The position numbers and the translations under genes were made by a program. A model generated the notes under the pieces. It did not search any database and was not told where the DNA came from. It was given only the letters and a program-made list of their open reading frames with translations. DNA of 62,308 bases from Collinsella sp. CAG:166 (GTDB lineage: Bacteria > Actinomycetota > Coriobacteriia > Coriobacteriales > Coriobacteriaceae): the NCBI GenBank assembly GCA_000434535.1, contig FR878731.1:1-62308 (forward strand), given 5' to 3'. Positions 46,545 through 54,560 of the stretch are shown here, piece after piece. The first letter of the stretch is position 1. Each line of letters opens with the position of its first letter.

Positions 46545-47903
46545 TTAGCTCCTCGAATGTGCGACAAAACGACTATGGAGCAGACCGATCACAAAGGCAA
46601 CCACGGCAACCGGCGCCCACGCGGCTCCAATGTCCGCAAGCGGCAGCACATCGAACGGCAGCCACGCACCCGCAAAGAACGCATCGCGGACCGAGGTGAT
46701 CACACTCTGCACAGCAACCACGCCGCCGACCCACACCCACACCTGCGGATGAGCGTCGCAAAAGCCGTGCACCAGGCCCATCAGTACCAGTACGATGGCA
46801 ACGGGATACAAGGCGTTGAGCATAGGCACCGAGAACATAAGAATCACGTCGAGGCCCACGTTGGAGAGCACGCACGAAAACGCCGCGAACACAAAGGCGA
46901 GAATCGCAAAGGGGCGGCGCATGGCCTCCTCGGAAACATCCGCTCCCCCTTCGACCACATACGTCTCGCAGAAGTAACGCGAGCAGCAGCTGATGAGGCC
47001 GATGCACACGTTCATGCAGGCAAGGAAAAAGATCGCAAAGACCACGACCGTGCCGGCAAGCCCAAAATGCATGGAGGCCGAACGGGCAAGGATTGCGGCG
47101 CCGTTGGTAGCGTCGGGCATCACGGTGCCGAGCTGCATACCGGCAAGGCCCAAGCCGCAGTAGATGATGGCCATGAGCACGCCGGCGATCACACCGGAAC
47201 GCGAAATCTCGAAGGCCACGCGCTTGTCATCGGTAACACCCAACTCGTGGATAGTCTCGGCGATGATGATGCCGAAGGCGAGCGACGCGAGCAGGTCCAT
47301 GGTCTGATAGCCAGTCAGAAAGCCCTGCACGGCGGCGCCTGCATCGTAAGGAGCCTGAGGCGCAGCAGCCGGTCCCAGCGGCGAGATCACGGCAGCACCC
47401 ACGACCAGCACAATGAGTGCAATGAGTGCGGGGCCCGTAATGCGGCCGAGTACGCGTGTGATGACACCCGGGCGCAGCGTGAGCGCAAACGCGACGACAA
47501 AGAAGCCAACGGCAAACACCAGGCGAGCCGTACCGAGCGAGACGCCCTCGGGCAGCAGCGGCACCAGCATCTCGAAGGCCGTGGAGCTCGTGCGCGGAAT
47601 AGCCAGACACGGGCCGATGGCCAGATACACCGCCGCGACAAAGAACTCACCGAACTTGGGGTGCACGCGGCCGGCAAGCTCGCGCGCCGTTCCGGCGAGC
47701 GCCACGGCGATAAAGCCCATGACGGGCAGACCGATAGCGGCAATCAAAAAGCCAATCATGGCAAGCGGCGTGGCCGTGCCGGCCTGAAGTGCCAGCAACG
47801 GCGGAATGATGAGGTTACCGGCACCAAAGAGCATCGAGAACAGCGCAATGCCGACGGTAACGACATGGTCGGAGCGCAAACCGCGCGGGGCGGATGAGGC
47901 CAT
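46545..47903 (-). CDS. brnQ: Branched-chain amino acid carrier, BrnQ/LIVCS family
   Basis: 452 residues, about 12 membrane helices. The N-terminal VTVGIALFSMLFGAGNLIIPPLLAL is the family hallmark, followed by GFLTGYQTMDLLASLAFG, also conserved. It imports Leu, Ile and Val with Na+ or H+. ATG at 47903 is chosen (AAAGGTG upstream) over the GTG two codons earlier. Monocistronic, ending just before the tRNA operon promoter. Confidence 0.92.
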   Translation of the reverse strand: MASSAPRGLRSDHVVTVGIALFSMLFGAGNLIIPPLLALQAGTATPLAMIGFLIAAIGLPVMGFIAVALAGTARELAGRVHPKFGEFFVAAVYLAIGPCLAIPRTSSTAFEMLVPLLPEGVSLGTARLVFAVGFFVVAFALTLRPGVITRVLGRITGPALIALIVLVVGAAVISPLGPAAAPQAPYDAGAAVQGFLTGYQTMDLLASLAFGIIIAETIHELGVTDDKRVAFEISRSGVIAGVLMAIIYCGLGLAGMQLGTVMPDATNGAAILARSASMHFGLAGTVVVFAIFFLACMNVCIGLISCCSRYFCETYVVEGGADVSEEAMRRPFAILAFVFAAFSCVLSNVGLDVILMFSVPMLNALYPVAIVLVLMGLVHGFCDAHPQVWVWVGGVVAVQSVITSVRDAFFAGAWLPFDVLPLADIGAAWAPVAVVAFVIGLLHSRFVAHSRS

Positions 47904-47926
47904 AGGCACACCTTTCGGGTCGAAAC

Positions 47927-47957
47927 AAAAACGGGACGGGCAAAAGACCCGTCCCGC
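47927..47957 (-). terminator. Terminator after the selenium-type aminotransferase gene
   Basis: GCGGGACGGG, loop TCTTTTG, CCCGTCCCG, then TTTTTG on the minus strand. Ends the second selenium cluster before brnQ. Confidence 0.85.
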
Positions 47958-47970
47958 AAGTATATACGCT

Positions 47971-49110
47971 CTAGCAGGCTAAATCGCGCAAAGCGTCAAT
48001 CGCGGTGTCGACTTCCTCGGCCGTGTTGAAATACCCAAACGAGAAGCGAACGATACCCTGGCGCTCGGTCCCGAGCGCGCGGTGCATGAGCGGAGCGCAA
48101 TGGGCACCGGGGCGCGTCGCAATCCCCCACCCTTGCATAAGCGCGTCCGAGATCTCGGCAGAGTCGATATCGCCCACGTTGAGTGAGACGATCGCCGAGC
48201 GCACAGGCTGATCAAACGCACCGTAGAGCGCAATGCCGGGGATTTCGCGAACGCCGGCGAGGAAGCGCTCGGCAAGCGCGCGCTCATGCGCCGCAATCGC
48301 CTCGACCCCGCCCTGGGCCTCGATAAAGTCGAGACCTGCGGAAAGTCCCGCGATGCCGTGACCGTTGAGCGTGCCCGCCTCAAGGCGCGTGGGCCACTCA
48401 AGCGGCTGCAGTGCATCGAAGCTGTGCACGCCCGTGCCGCCAATGGCCCACGGAGCCACGTCAACGCCCTCCGCCACGGCCAGGCCGCCGGTGCCCTGTG
48501 GACCCATGAGCCCCTTGTGGCCGGTAAAGCACACGACGTCGAGGCCCATAGCCTGCATATCGACATACATCGCGCCGGCAGACTGCGAAGCATCGACGAT
48601 CACGAGGGCGCCGGCCGCATGCGCGATGGCAGCCACGCGCGCAACGTCAACGGCATTGCCGGTCACATTGGAGGCGTGCGTCACCACCACGGCACGCGTG
48701 CCCGGCGTGACCAACCGCTCGAGCTCGTCGTAGTCGAGCGCGCCGTTCGCGTCGCAGCCCGCATGCTCAACGGTCACACCCCGCTCAGCCGCAAGACGAT
48801 TAAGCGGACGCAGCACTGAGTTGTGCTCAAGCACCGTCGTGACCACGCGGTCGCCGGGACGCACCACGCCGTTGATGGCGGTGTTGAGCGCCGCCGTCGA
48901 GTTAGGTGCAAAGCACACATGGTCGGCGCGCGGGCATCCCAGCAGGCGCGCAAGCTTGGCGCGGCAACCATGAATCGTACGCGCGGCATCGAGCGCACCC
49001 GAGGTGGCACCGCGCCCGGCATTGCCGAGCGAGCACATCGCCTGCGTCACGGCATCGATGACCGTCTGCGGCTTGCGCATGGTCGTCGCCGCGTTATCCA
49101 GGTAGATCAT
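47971..49110 (-). CDS. Class V aminotransferase / cysteine desulfurase-like, selenium-cluster type
   Basis: 379 residues. IYLDNAATTMRKP at the N-terminus and CFTGHKGLMGPQGTGGL with the PLP lysine place it in the NifS/Csd family. RPGAHCAPLMHRALGT supplies a cysteine in the active-site loop. This gene type is repeatedly found with SelD, YedF and DUF3343 near selenium-dependent molybdenum hydroxylases, where it may mobilise sulfur or selenium. ATG at 49110 has GGGAGG seven bases upstream. Overlaps the DUF3343 stop. Confidence 0.88.
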   Translation of the reverse strand: MIYLDNAATTMRKPQTVIDAVTQAMCSLGNAGRGATSGALDAARTIHGCRAKLARLLGCPRADHVCFAPNSTAALNTAINGVVRPGDRVVTTVLEHNSVLRPLNRLAAERGVTVEHAGCDANGALDYDELERLVTPGTRAVVVTHASNVTGNAVDVARVAAIAHAAGALVIVDASQSAGAMYVDMQAMGLDVVCFTGHKGLMGPQGTGGLAVAEGVDVAPWAIGGTGVHSFDALQPLEWPTRLEAGTLNGHGIAGLSAGLDFIEAQGGVEAIAAHERALAERFLAGVREIPGIALYGAFDQPVRSAIVSLNVGDIDSAEISDALMQGWGIATRPGAHCAPLMHRALGTERQGIVRFSFGYFNTAEEVDTAIDALRDLAC

Positions 49111-49358
49111 CGCACGACCTCCCACATATCAATCACGGTATAGCCCTCTGTGGGAACGCCCGCCGCGGCGAGTTCGCCGCGCAGCAGCTCCTCATCGGCA
49201 GGCAACGCCTTCCACGCCAAACCGCAGCCGGCAGCGACCTCCCCGGGCACGGGTATCGTTCGCCCGGGAAGGCCGCGCTCGATACACAGGGACTCGCAGC
49301 CCATGGCGGCCGCCGTGGTGGGAAACGTGATGACAAGCGCCGGGCGCTTCTCCCTCAT
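49107..49358 (-). CDS. DUF3343 protein (short form)
   Basis: 83 residues. ALVITFPTTAAAMGCESLCIERGLPGRTIPVPGEVAAGCGLAWKA is the DUF3343 domain with its Cys/Gly motif. Belongs to the selenium-dependent molybdenum hydroxylase accessory set. ATG 49358 has GGAG six bases upstream. Lies between yedF and the desulfurase-like gene and overlaps the latter by four bases. A longer paralogue is at 20979-21374. Confidence 0.85.
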   Translation of the reverse strand: MREKRPALVITFPTTAAAMGCESLCIERGLPGRTIPVPGEVAAGCGLAWKALPADEELLRGELAAAGVPTEGYTVIDMWEVVR

Positions 49359-49377
49359 GGCAACTCCAACCAATACG

Positions 49378-50004
49378 CTACGGGCGCACGACGCGCACGG
49401 CCTGCTCCATCTTCTCCACGATCACGTACATGTTGGTGACCTCGCCCACCGCAAGCTGGTCTTTAATGCCATAGTGGTCGAGGCAGGTGCCGCAGGTGAG
49501 AATCTCGACACCCTGCTCCGCCAGGCCCTTCAGGTCGTCGAGCACCGGAGACCCCTCGACGGTGAGCTTGGCGCCGCCGTTGTAGAACAGCATGGTCGCG
49601 GGCAGTTCCTCCTGCTGCGTCACGGCAAAGATAAACGCCTTCATGAGCTTGTGGCCCAGCTCGTCGTCGCCACGGCCCATGCAATCGGTGTAGACGGAAA
49701 TGACGAGTTTGCCCTTGCCGGCGCTGGCGTCGCAGAAGGCAGCGCCATCCTGCTCAGGATCGGCCACGGCAACGGCGCCAGAGGTCGCCACGGTCACGTG
49801 CCACTCGGCGTCAGAAACCTTCTCTACCGAGGCCGTGCAGCCCTTCTCCTGCGCCATCTTGGAGATGTTCTTGACGGCAGTCTCGTTATCGACCGAGGTC
49901 ACCACGGCACCCTCGCCATCGAGCCGCTTCAGGGCTTTGAGCGTCTTGACGACGGGCAGCGGGCAGGCATCGCCCATGGCATTGACTTCAATTTTGGTAG
50001 ACAT
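49378..50004 (-). CDS. yedF: YedF, sulfurtransferase-like selenium metabolism protein
   Basis: 208 residues. The N-terminal TusA/SirA-like domain has Cys14 in GDACPLPVVKTLKALK. The C-terminal domain is DsrE-like (FYNGGAKLTVEGSPVLDDLKGL…ILTCGTCLDHYG). The two-domain form is a marker of selenium-dependent molybdenum hydroxylase systems. It probably carries a persulfide or selenide. Directly downstream of selD on the same strand. Confidence 0.9.
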   Translation of the reverse strand: MSTKIEVNAMGDACPLPVVKTLKALKRLDGEGAVVTSVDNETAVKNISKMAQEKGCTASVEKVSDAEWHVTVATSGAVAVADPEQDGAAFCDASAGKGKLVISVYTDCMGRGDDELGHKLMKAFIFAVTQQEELPATMLFYNGGAKLTVEGSPVLDDLKGLAEQGVEILTCGTCLDHYGIKDQLAVGEVTNMYVIVEKMEQAVRVVRP

Positions 50005-50064
50005 AGTTTTTCCTTTCGAAAGAACCGTTCTAGAGAACGGTAAACAGTTACATAAACGTGCGGG

Positions 50065-51114
50065 CTAGCGAACAACGTGGACGGCAGGACCGCCTGGCAC
50101 CGGCTCGCACACGCGACCGACGACGGCGGCAATACGTCCTTCGGCATGCAGACGGCGCGCAAGCTCATCCACATCGGCAGCAGGTGCCGCGATGAGCAGG
50201 CCACCAGACGTCTGCGGATCGTACAGCGCATCCAACATGCCCGGCTCCAGGTCTTCGTCGGCAGCCACGCGCGGGCCAAAGAAGTCCTGGTTGCGGTAGG
50301 AGCCCGCGGGGATAATGCCCAGACGCGCCATGTCGAGCACCTGGTCAAAGAGTGGAACCGCCCCCGACGCAAGCTCAACCTGCACGCCCGAGCCCTCGGC
50401 CATCTCGCACGCATGCCCGATCAGACCAAAGCCCGTAATGTCAGTACAGCCGTGAAGCTCGAGTCCCTCGGCCAGACGAATCGGAGCCTCGTTGAGAGTG
50501 CGCATCGAGTCAAACATGGCTGCGGCCTCGTCCTGCTCGATAAGCTCGCCCTTAATGGCCGTGGTGATGATGCCCGAGCCGATCGCCTTGGTCAGCAGCA
50601 GAACATCGCCCACGTGTGCGCCGCTGTTGGCGAGCATGCGGTCGAGTGGCACAAAACCGCTCACGGACAGGCCGTACTTGGGCTCGTCGTCGTTGATGGT
50701 GTGGCCGCCCGCGATGGAGCAACCCGCCTCGACGCACTTGTCGGCGCCGCCCGCCAGAATCTGACCGGCGACCTCGATGCCCAGGCAGCTCGGGATGCAC
50801 AGCAAGTTCATGGCATGGCTCGGCCGCCCGCCCATGGCGTAGATGTCCGACAGCGAGTTGGCCGCGGCGATCTGGCCAAACAGGAACGGGTCGTCGACCA
50901 TCGGCGGGAAGAAGTCGATGGACTGCACGAGACCAAGGTTCTCCCCTACGCGGAAGACGCTCGCATCGTCGGAGGTATCGAACCCCACGAGCAAGTTGTC
51001 GTTATGCACATTGGGTAAATCGCCCAGGACCTGGGCGAGGGCTCCGGGGGCCAACTTAGCGGCTCAACCGCTCGCGGCCGTCATGGACGTGAGCCTCATG
51101 GTGTCCTTAGCCAT
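50065..51114 (-). CDS. selD: Selenophosphate synthetase SelD with selenocysteine at the catalytic site
   Basis: 349 residues when UGA (51064-51066) is read as selenocysteine at residue 17, the position of the catalytic Cys17 of E. coli SelD. The sequence there is MTAASG-U-AAKLAPGALAQVL. A stop-based reading would lose the N-terminus and begin at 51054. ATG 51114 has AAGGGGG upstream. Later motifs are VQSIDFFPPMVDDP, GGHTINDDEPKYGL and TSGGLLIAAP. It makes selenophosphate from selenide and ATP for both selenocysteine and, by inference, selenium cofactor synthesis. Its start overlaps the end of the GT4 gene by eight bases. Confidence 0.95.
51020..51038 (-). promoter_or_regulatory. Candidate SECIS hairpin of selD
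   Basis: TCGCCCAG, GTC, CTGGGCGA: a perfect 8-bp stem whose loop carries GGUC-type bases, about 33 bases after the UGA, within the distance reported for bacterial SECIS loops. Confidence 0.6.
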
Positions 51115-52324
51115 ACGAACCCCCTTCCAACAAATTAACGACTTTAAGTATACGCCCCAGGCACGCTTCCCAAGAGACCGCCGACGGCTCGAACGTCGAA
51201 GGCGGAGCCGCAAGCGCCTGCGCGATAGCATCTGCCAGTGCGCGCTCAAACAACGGAAGGTCGGCCGCCACGGGCGTGTCGACATCCGTCATACGCGGCG
51301 ACGCCACCCACGTCACGGGAGCACCGGGAAGCATCGCCTCCATCCAGGGACGAACGCCGGGCAAATCGGTCGCCACAACTTTGCAGCCGCACGCGAGGGC
51401 CTCGATCGTCACGAGCGGCAAACCTTCGTAAAACGAAGGCAGCACAAAGACGTCGGAACTGCGGTAGGCACGCACGAGTTCATCGCTATCCAGGCGCCCC
51501 GCCAGCGTCACCGGCACATCCGAGGCCGCGGTCAAGCGCTCGATACGCGCGTACTCGGCATCGTCCCCGCGGCCGCCCACAAGTACCAAGCCAGATGAGC
51601 GGACGCCATCGTCAATCGGCAATGACACAGCTCGAACCAGCGACTCGACGCCCTTTTTAAAGCAAATCTTGCCCACGTACACAAGCGATCCCGGCTGCCT
51701 CGCCACGCTTGCGTCGCGGCAGAAGACGCGATGGTCGTAGCCCGTCCCAATCACGTGGATGCGATCGGCATCGACGCCGCACACCAGGCCAATCTGCTCA
51801 GCCTGCTCAGCGTGGAGCGCAAAGACGGCATCGAGCCGACGAACCGCACTTACGATGCGATCGCGCTCGAGCGCATGCGAACGCAGCTGGCGCAGGTCGG
51901 TCGAATGGCACACGGCAACAACCGGCACGCCCCGGACGCACTCGCGCGCCAATGCGGTCACAAGATACAGGTGATGGCAGAGCACCAGATCGGGCCGAAA
52001 CTCAGCCACCGCCCGATCGATTGCAGCAGCAAATGCCCGCTCAAATGCCTTGAGCATCGAAGGCGTCAGGTCACGATAGCGCGTGGAGGGATAGGGCATG
52101 ACATCGGACATACCGCAGATGGGAAACGGCAGCTCGGGCGACTCGAACGGTACGGCAAACACGGCAGCACGCCGGTCCAGCTCGCCTTGGGTATCACCCG
52201 GTGCCGCGCCGCAAAGCACGGCGGCGCGATGCCCCGTCTCGATCTGTTCGCGTACGAGCGCGGCAAGGTAGGTGCCGCTGCCGGTGCTATCTGGTTTTTG
52301 CGCCGAGATATTGAGGATGCGCAT
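51107..52324 (-). CDS. GT4-type glycosyltransferase overlapping selD
   Basis: 405 residues. GT-B fold: N-terminal MRILNISAQKPDSTGSGTYLAALVREQIETGH (GGxGxY-type acceptor loop), LVYVGKICFKKGVESLVRAV, and the donor-binding EGLPLVTIEALACGCKVVATDLPGVRPW, with E-x7-E as in GT4 enzymes using UDP- or GDP-sugars. No membrane segment. It ends inside the start of selD (eight-base overlap) and lies after the dehydratase activase. The substrate is unknown, but coupling to SelD raises the possibility of a selenosugar or thiosugar-like product; ordinary surface glycosylation is equally possible. ATG 52324 has a weak site, AGGGGTG, ten bases upstream. Confidence 0.82.
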   Translation of the reverse strand: MRILNISAQKPDSTGSGTYLAALVREQIETGHRAAVLCGAAPGDTQGELDRRAAVFAVPFESPELPFPICGMSDVMPYPSTRYRDLTPSMLKAFERAFAAAIDRAVAEFRPDLVLCHHLYLVTALARECVRGVPVVAVCHSTDLRQLRSHALERDRIVSAVRRLDAVFALHAEQAEQIGLVCGVDADRIHVIGTGYDHRVFCRDASVARQPGSLVYVGKICFKKGVESLVRAVSLPIDDGVRSSGLVLVGGRGDDAEYARIERLTAASDVPVTLAGRLDSDELVRAYRSSDVFVLPSFYEGLPLVTIEALACGCKVVATDLPGVRPWMEAMLPGAPVTWVASPRMTDVDTPVAADLPLFERALADAIAQALAAPPSTFEPSAVSWEACLGRILKVVNLLEGGSYG

Positions 52325-52338
52325 GTCGCGGTACACCC

Positions 52339-53103
52339 CTAGGCCAAGGCGGCGGCGCGGACAGCCGCGCCGATCGCTCCGGCAAAGCGAGCTTGGGGCG
52401 AGGTGGTCACCGGCGACCCCAGTAGCTCGCCCAACCGCTCCACCACGAAGGCGTTCTCGCACAGGCCACCGGTCAGGTAGTACGGGGCGCCCGCGGCCTG
52501 CCCGGCCATGGTCGCCACGCGCGATACGACACTCTCAATCACACCACGGGCGATGTTCTCGCGCGGCTCACCACGGCCGATCAGGCTGATGACCTCGCTT
52601 TCGGCAAACACCGTGCACATGCTGGAAATCTTGGTAGGCTCGCCGGTGCGGGCGAGGTCTGCCATCTGCTGCTGGGTAATGCCCAGGCGGTCGGCCATGA
52701 TCTCCAAAAAGCGCCCCGTGCCGGCGGCGCACTTGTCGTTCATGGCAAATTTGGCCACGCGGCCGCCTTTAAGCTGGATGACCTTGGTGTCCTGACCACC
52801 CACATCGATCACGGTGCCATGGTCACCAAACAGACGCACGGCACCGGTGCCGTGGCAGGTGATCTCGGTCACGACCTTGTGCGCATAGGGCACGGCAACA
52901 CGGCCGTAGCCAGTCGCGACCACGCGAACATCGTCGCCCGTCACGTCGTAGCCGGCCGCTGCCAGTGCCTCGCGCAGCCGCTCGGAAGCATCGACCGAGG
53001 AAAACCCGGTTGGCTGCACGCACGTCCACGCCACCGAACCCTCCCCGTCGACCACAGCAGCCTTAGCCGCCGTAGACCCGATATCGATCCCGATCCCTAT
53101 CAT
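52339..53103 (-). CDS. ATPase activase of a 2-hydroxyacyl-CoA dehydratase/double-cubane protein (HgdC/YjiL-like)
   Basis: 254 residues. ASKHA-fold ATPase: GIDIGSTAAKAAVVD (phosphate 1), IDVGGQDTKVIQL (phosphate 2). The [4Fe-4S] at the dimer interface is bound by KCAAGTGRFLE and SSMCTVFAESEV. It would use ATP to drive low-potential electrons onto the partner encoded upstream. The pairing with two YjiM-like proteins is as in the E. coli yjiL-yjiM pair and in double-cubane reductases. ATG 53103 follows a palindromic gap. Confidence 0.88.
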   Translation of the reverse strand: MIGIGIDIGSTAAKAAVVDGEGSVAWTCVQPTGFSSVDASERLREALAAAGYDVTGDDVRVVATGYGRVAVPYAHKVVTEITCHGTGAVRLFGDHGTVIDVGGQDTKVIQLKGGRVAKFAMNDKCAAGTGRFLEIMADRLGITQQQMADLARTGEPTKISSMCTVFAESEVISLIGRGEPRENIARGVIESVVSRVATMAGQAAGAPYYLTGGLCENAFVVERLGELLGSPVTTSPQARFAGAIGAAVRAAALA

Positions 53104-53155
53104 GGCTCTCTCCCAATCTAAACATCAAAGGTAGCGGCGCGTTCAGGCGCCTTAG

Positions 53156-53264
53156 CTCTAGGTTTCTCAGGTGCCGGAGATTGCCCCGAAAGAGGAGCGC
53201 AGCGTACTTTGGGTACGCAAGCGACGGTTTGAGGGGCAAGATCCGGTGCCTGAGGAAGCTAGAG
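53156..53264. repeat. Palindrome between YjiM-like gene 1 and the activase gene
   Basis: Arms 53156-53187 and 53233-53264 (CTCTAGGTTTCTCAGGTGCC…) pair over 32 bases with several mismatches. The core is GAAAGAGGAGCGCAGCGTAC. The right arm contains the stop codon of the upstream gene. Twin of 54460-54545. Confidence 0.85.
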
Positions 53265-54422
53265 GGTTTCGATGAAGGCGGCGATGCGCGTCTCGATCTG
53301 GCCCATGTCGCCGTTGCTGTAGTCGGTCTCGATCTTCATGTACGGAACACCCGCACCCTCGACGGCCTCCTGCATGCGCGCGCTCTCAACGTTGAAGGTG
53401 TGGCAGGCCTGCAGCACGCTCTCCACTACGCCATCGACGTGATACTTCTCGCACATGACCAGCGTGTTTTCCATACGACCGTCGTTGGGCGTCATGACCG
53501 AGCAGTTAATGTCCAGGTAGCGGTCGGCGATGGCGCGCAGGATGTCGGGAGCCTCCGGGTCGATCATCATGGCCGCCGTGCGCTCGCCCGAGCAGTCGTC
53601 CATGCACACGACCACACCGCCGTTGGACTCGATGGTGCGACCGATCTTGTTGATTACACCGCCCACCGGGCAGCCGGTGATCAGAATGCGCTTGGCATCC
53701 GCCGCAACCGGGCGCTCGCCCGCGTCGTAGGCCTCGCGCAGCTTGGCAACCTTTTGCTCCAGCTGCTGCGTATAGGCCTCGATATCAAAGCTAAACGTAC
53801 CGGCGAACATGGTGCTCATCAGGTCGACGCCGCTCATGGCCGCCGGTTGGTTAGCCTGCAGCGCAAACATCTCGAGCTGGGCGGCACGCAGGCGGTTGCG
53901 ACGACGAACGGCAGCGCGCAGGTCGTCATCGGTAATCGTGATGCCGTAGAAGTTCTCGAGCTCCTCCTTGAGCAGGCGGCACTCCTCGTACCAGCCTTCA
54001 CGCTCGTAGGCGCGATCGCGACCCTGCGGCAGGTGCAGAATGTGCGTGCGCTTGAGCTCGTTGAGTAACTCGTACATCTTCTTCTTGCCGTCGCAGGTGG
54101 TCTCGCCGATGATCATGTCGCTAAAGTACGTAAACGGGCACTTTTGCGAGTAGGCAAAGCCGTACGTCGACTTGATGAGCGGGCAGAGGTTTGCCGGCAG
54201 CACCTTCTCGGCCTCGGGAATCACCTCGTCGGATGTGCCGCACAAGGCCACACTTGCAGCGCCCGCGGCATCGATAATCTCGAGCGGCGTGTAGCTGCAC
54301 AGAAAACCGATCAGGCGATTACCGGCCTGCTTGTAATCCTTGACGCGAATAAACGACGCCTTGCGCTGCTCGTTGAACTCCTCAAACGTGGACGGCAACG
54401 GCTGCTCAATATATTCCGACAT
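53259..54422 (-). CDS. Double-cubane-cluster-type protein (YjiM-like), paralogue 1
   Basis: 387 residues of the benzoyl-CoA reductase/2-hydroxyacyl-CoA dehydratase superfamily, closest in motif content to E. coli YjiM. Cysteines in the expected places are ANLCPLIKSTYGF, QKCPF, ETTCDGKKKMYE, ITGCPVGG, MDDCSGERT and QACHTFNVES. Characterised relatives bind an [8Fe-9S] double-cubane cluster and, with their ATPase partner, reduce small molecules; the physiological substrate is unknown. ATG 54422 has AAGGAG at good spacing. A second copy is directly upstream. Confidence 0.85.
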   Translation of the reverse strand: MSEYIEQPLPSTFEEFNEQRKASFIRVKDYKQAGNRLIGFLCSYTPLEIIDAAGAASVALCGTSDEVIPEAEKVLPANLCPLIKSTYGFAYSQKCPFTYFSDMIIGETTCDGKKKMYELLNELKRTHILHLPQGRDRAYEREGWYEECRLLKEELENFYGITITDDDLRAAVRRRNRLRAAQLEMFALQANQPAAMSGVDLMSTMFAGTFSFDIEAYTQQLEQKVAKLREAYDAGERPVAADAKRILITGCPVGGVINKIGRTIESNGGVVVCMDDCSGERTAAMMIDPEAPDILRAIADRYLDINCSVMTPNDGRMENTLVMCEKYHVDGVVESVLQACHTFNVESARMQEAVEGAGVPYMKIETDYSNGDMGQIETRIAAFIETL

Positions 54423-54459
54423 ATAACTCCTTAACAAACCTTTTAACCAACCAAGGAAA

Positions 54460-54545
54460 CGGCTTTCCCAGGTGCCCGAGGTTGCCGTGAAAGAGAAGCG
54501 CCGCGTACTTTGTTGAACGGCAAGATCGGGTGCCTGGGGAAGCCG
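54460..54545. repeat. Palindrome between the two YjiM-like genes
   Basis: Arms 54460-54487 and 54518-54545 (CGGCTTTCCCAGGTGCCCGA…) pair over 28 bases with few mismatches. The core GAAAGAGAAGCGC and GCGTACTTTG is shared with 53156-53264. Confidence 0.85.
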
Positions 54546-54560
54546 CCGGGACGGATACCC

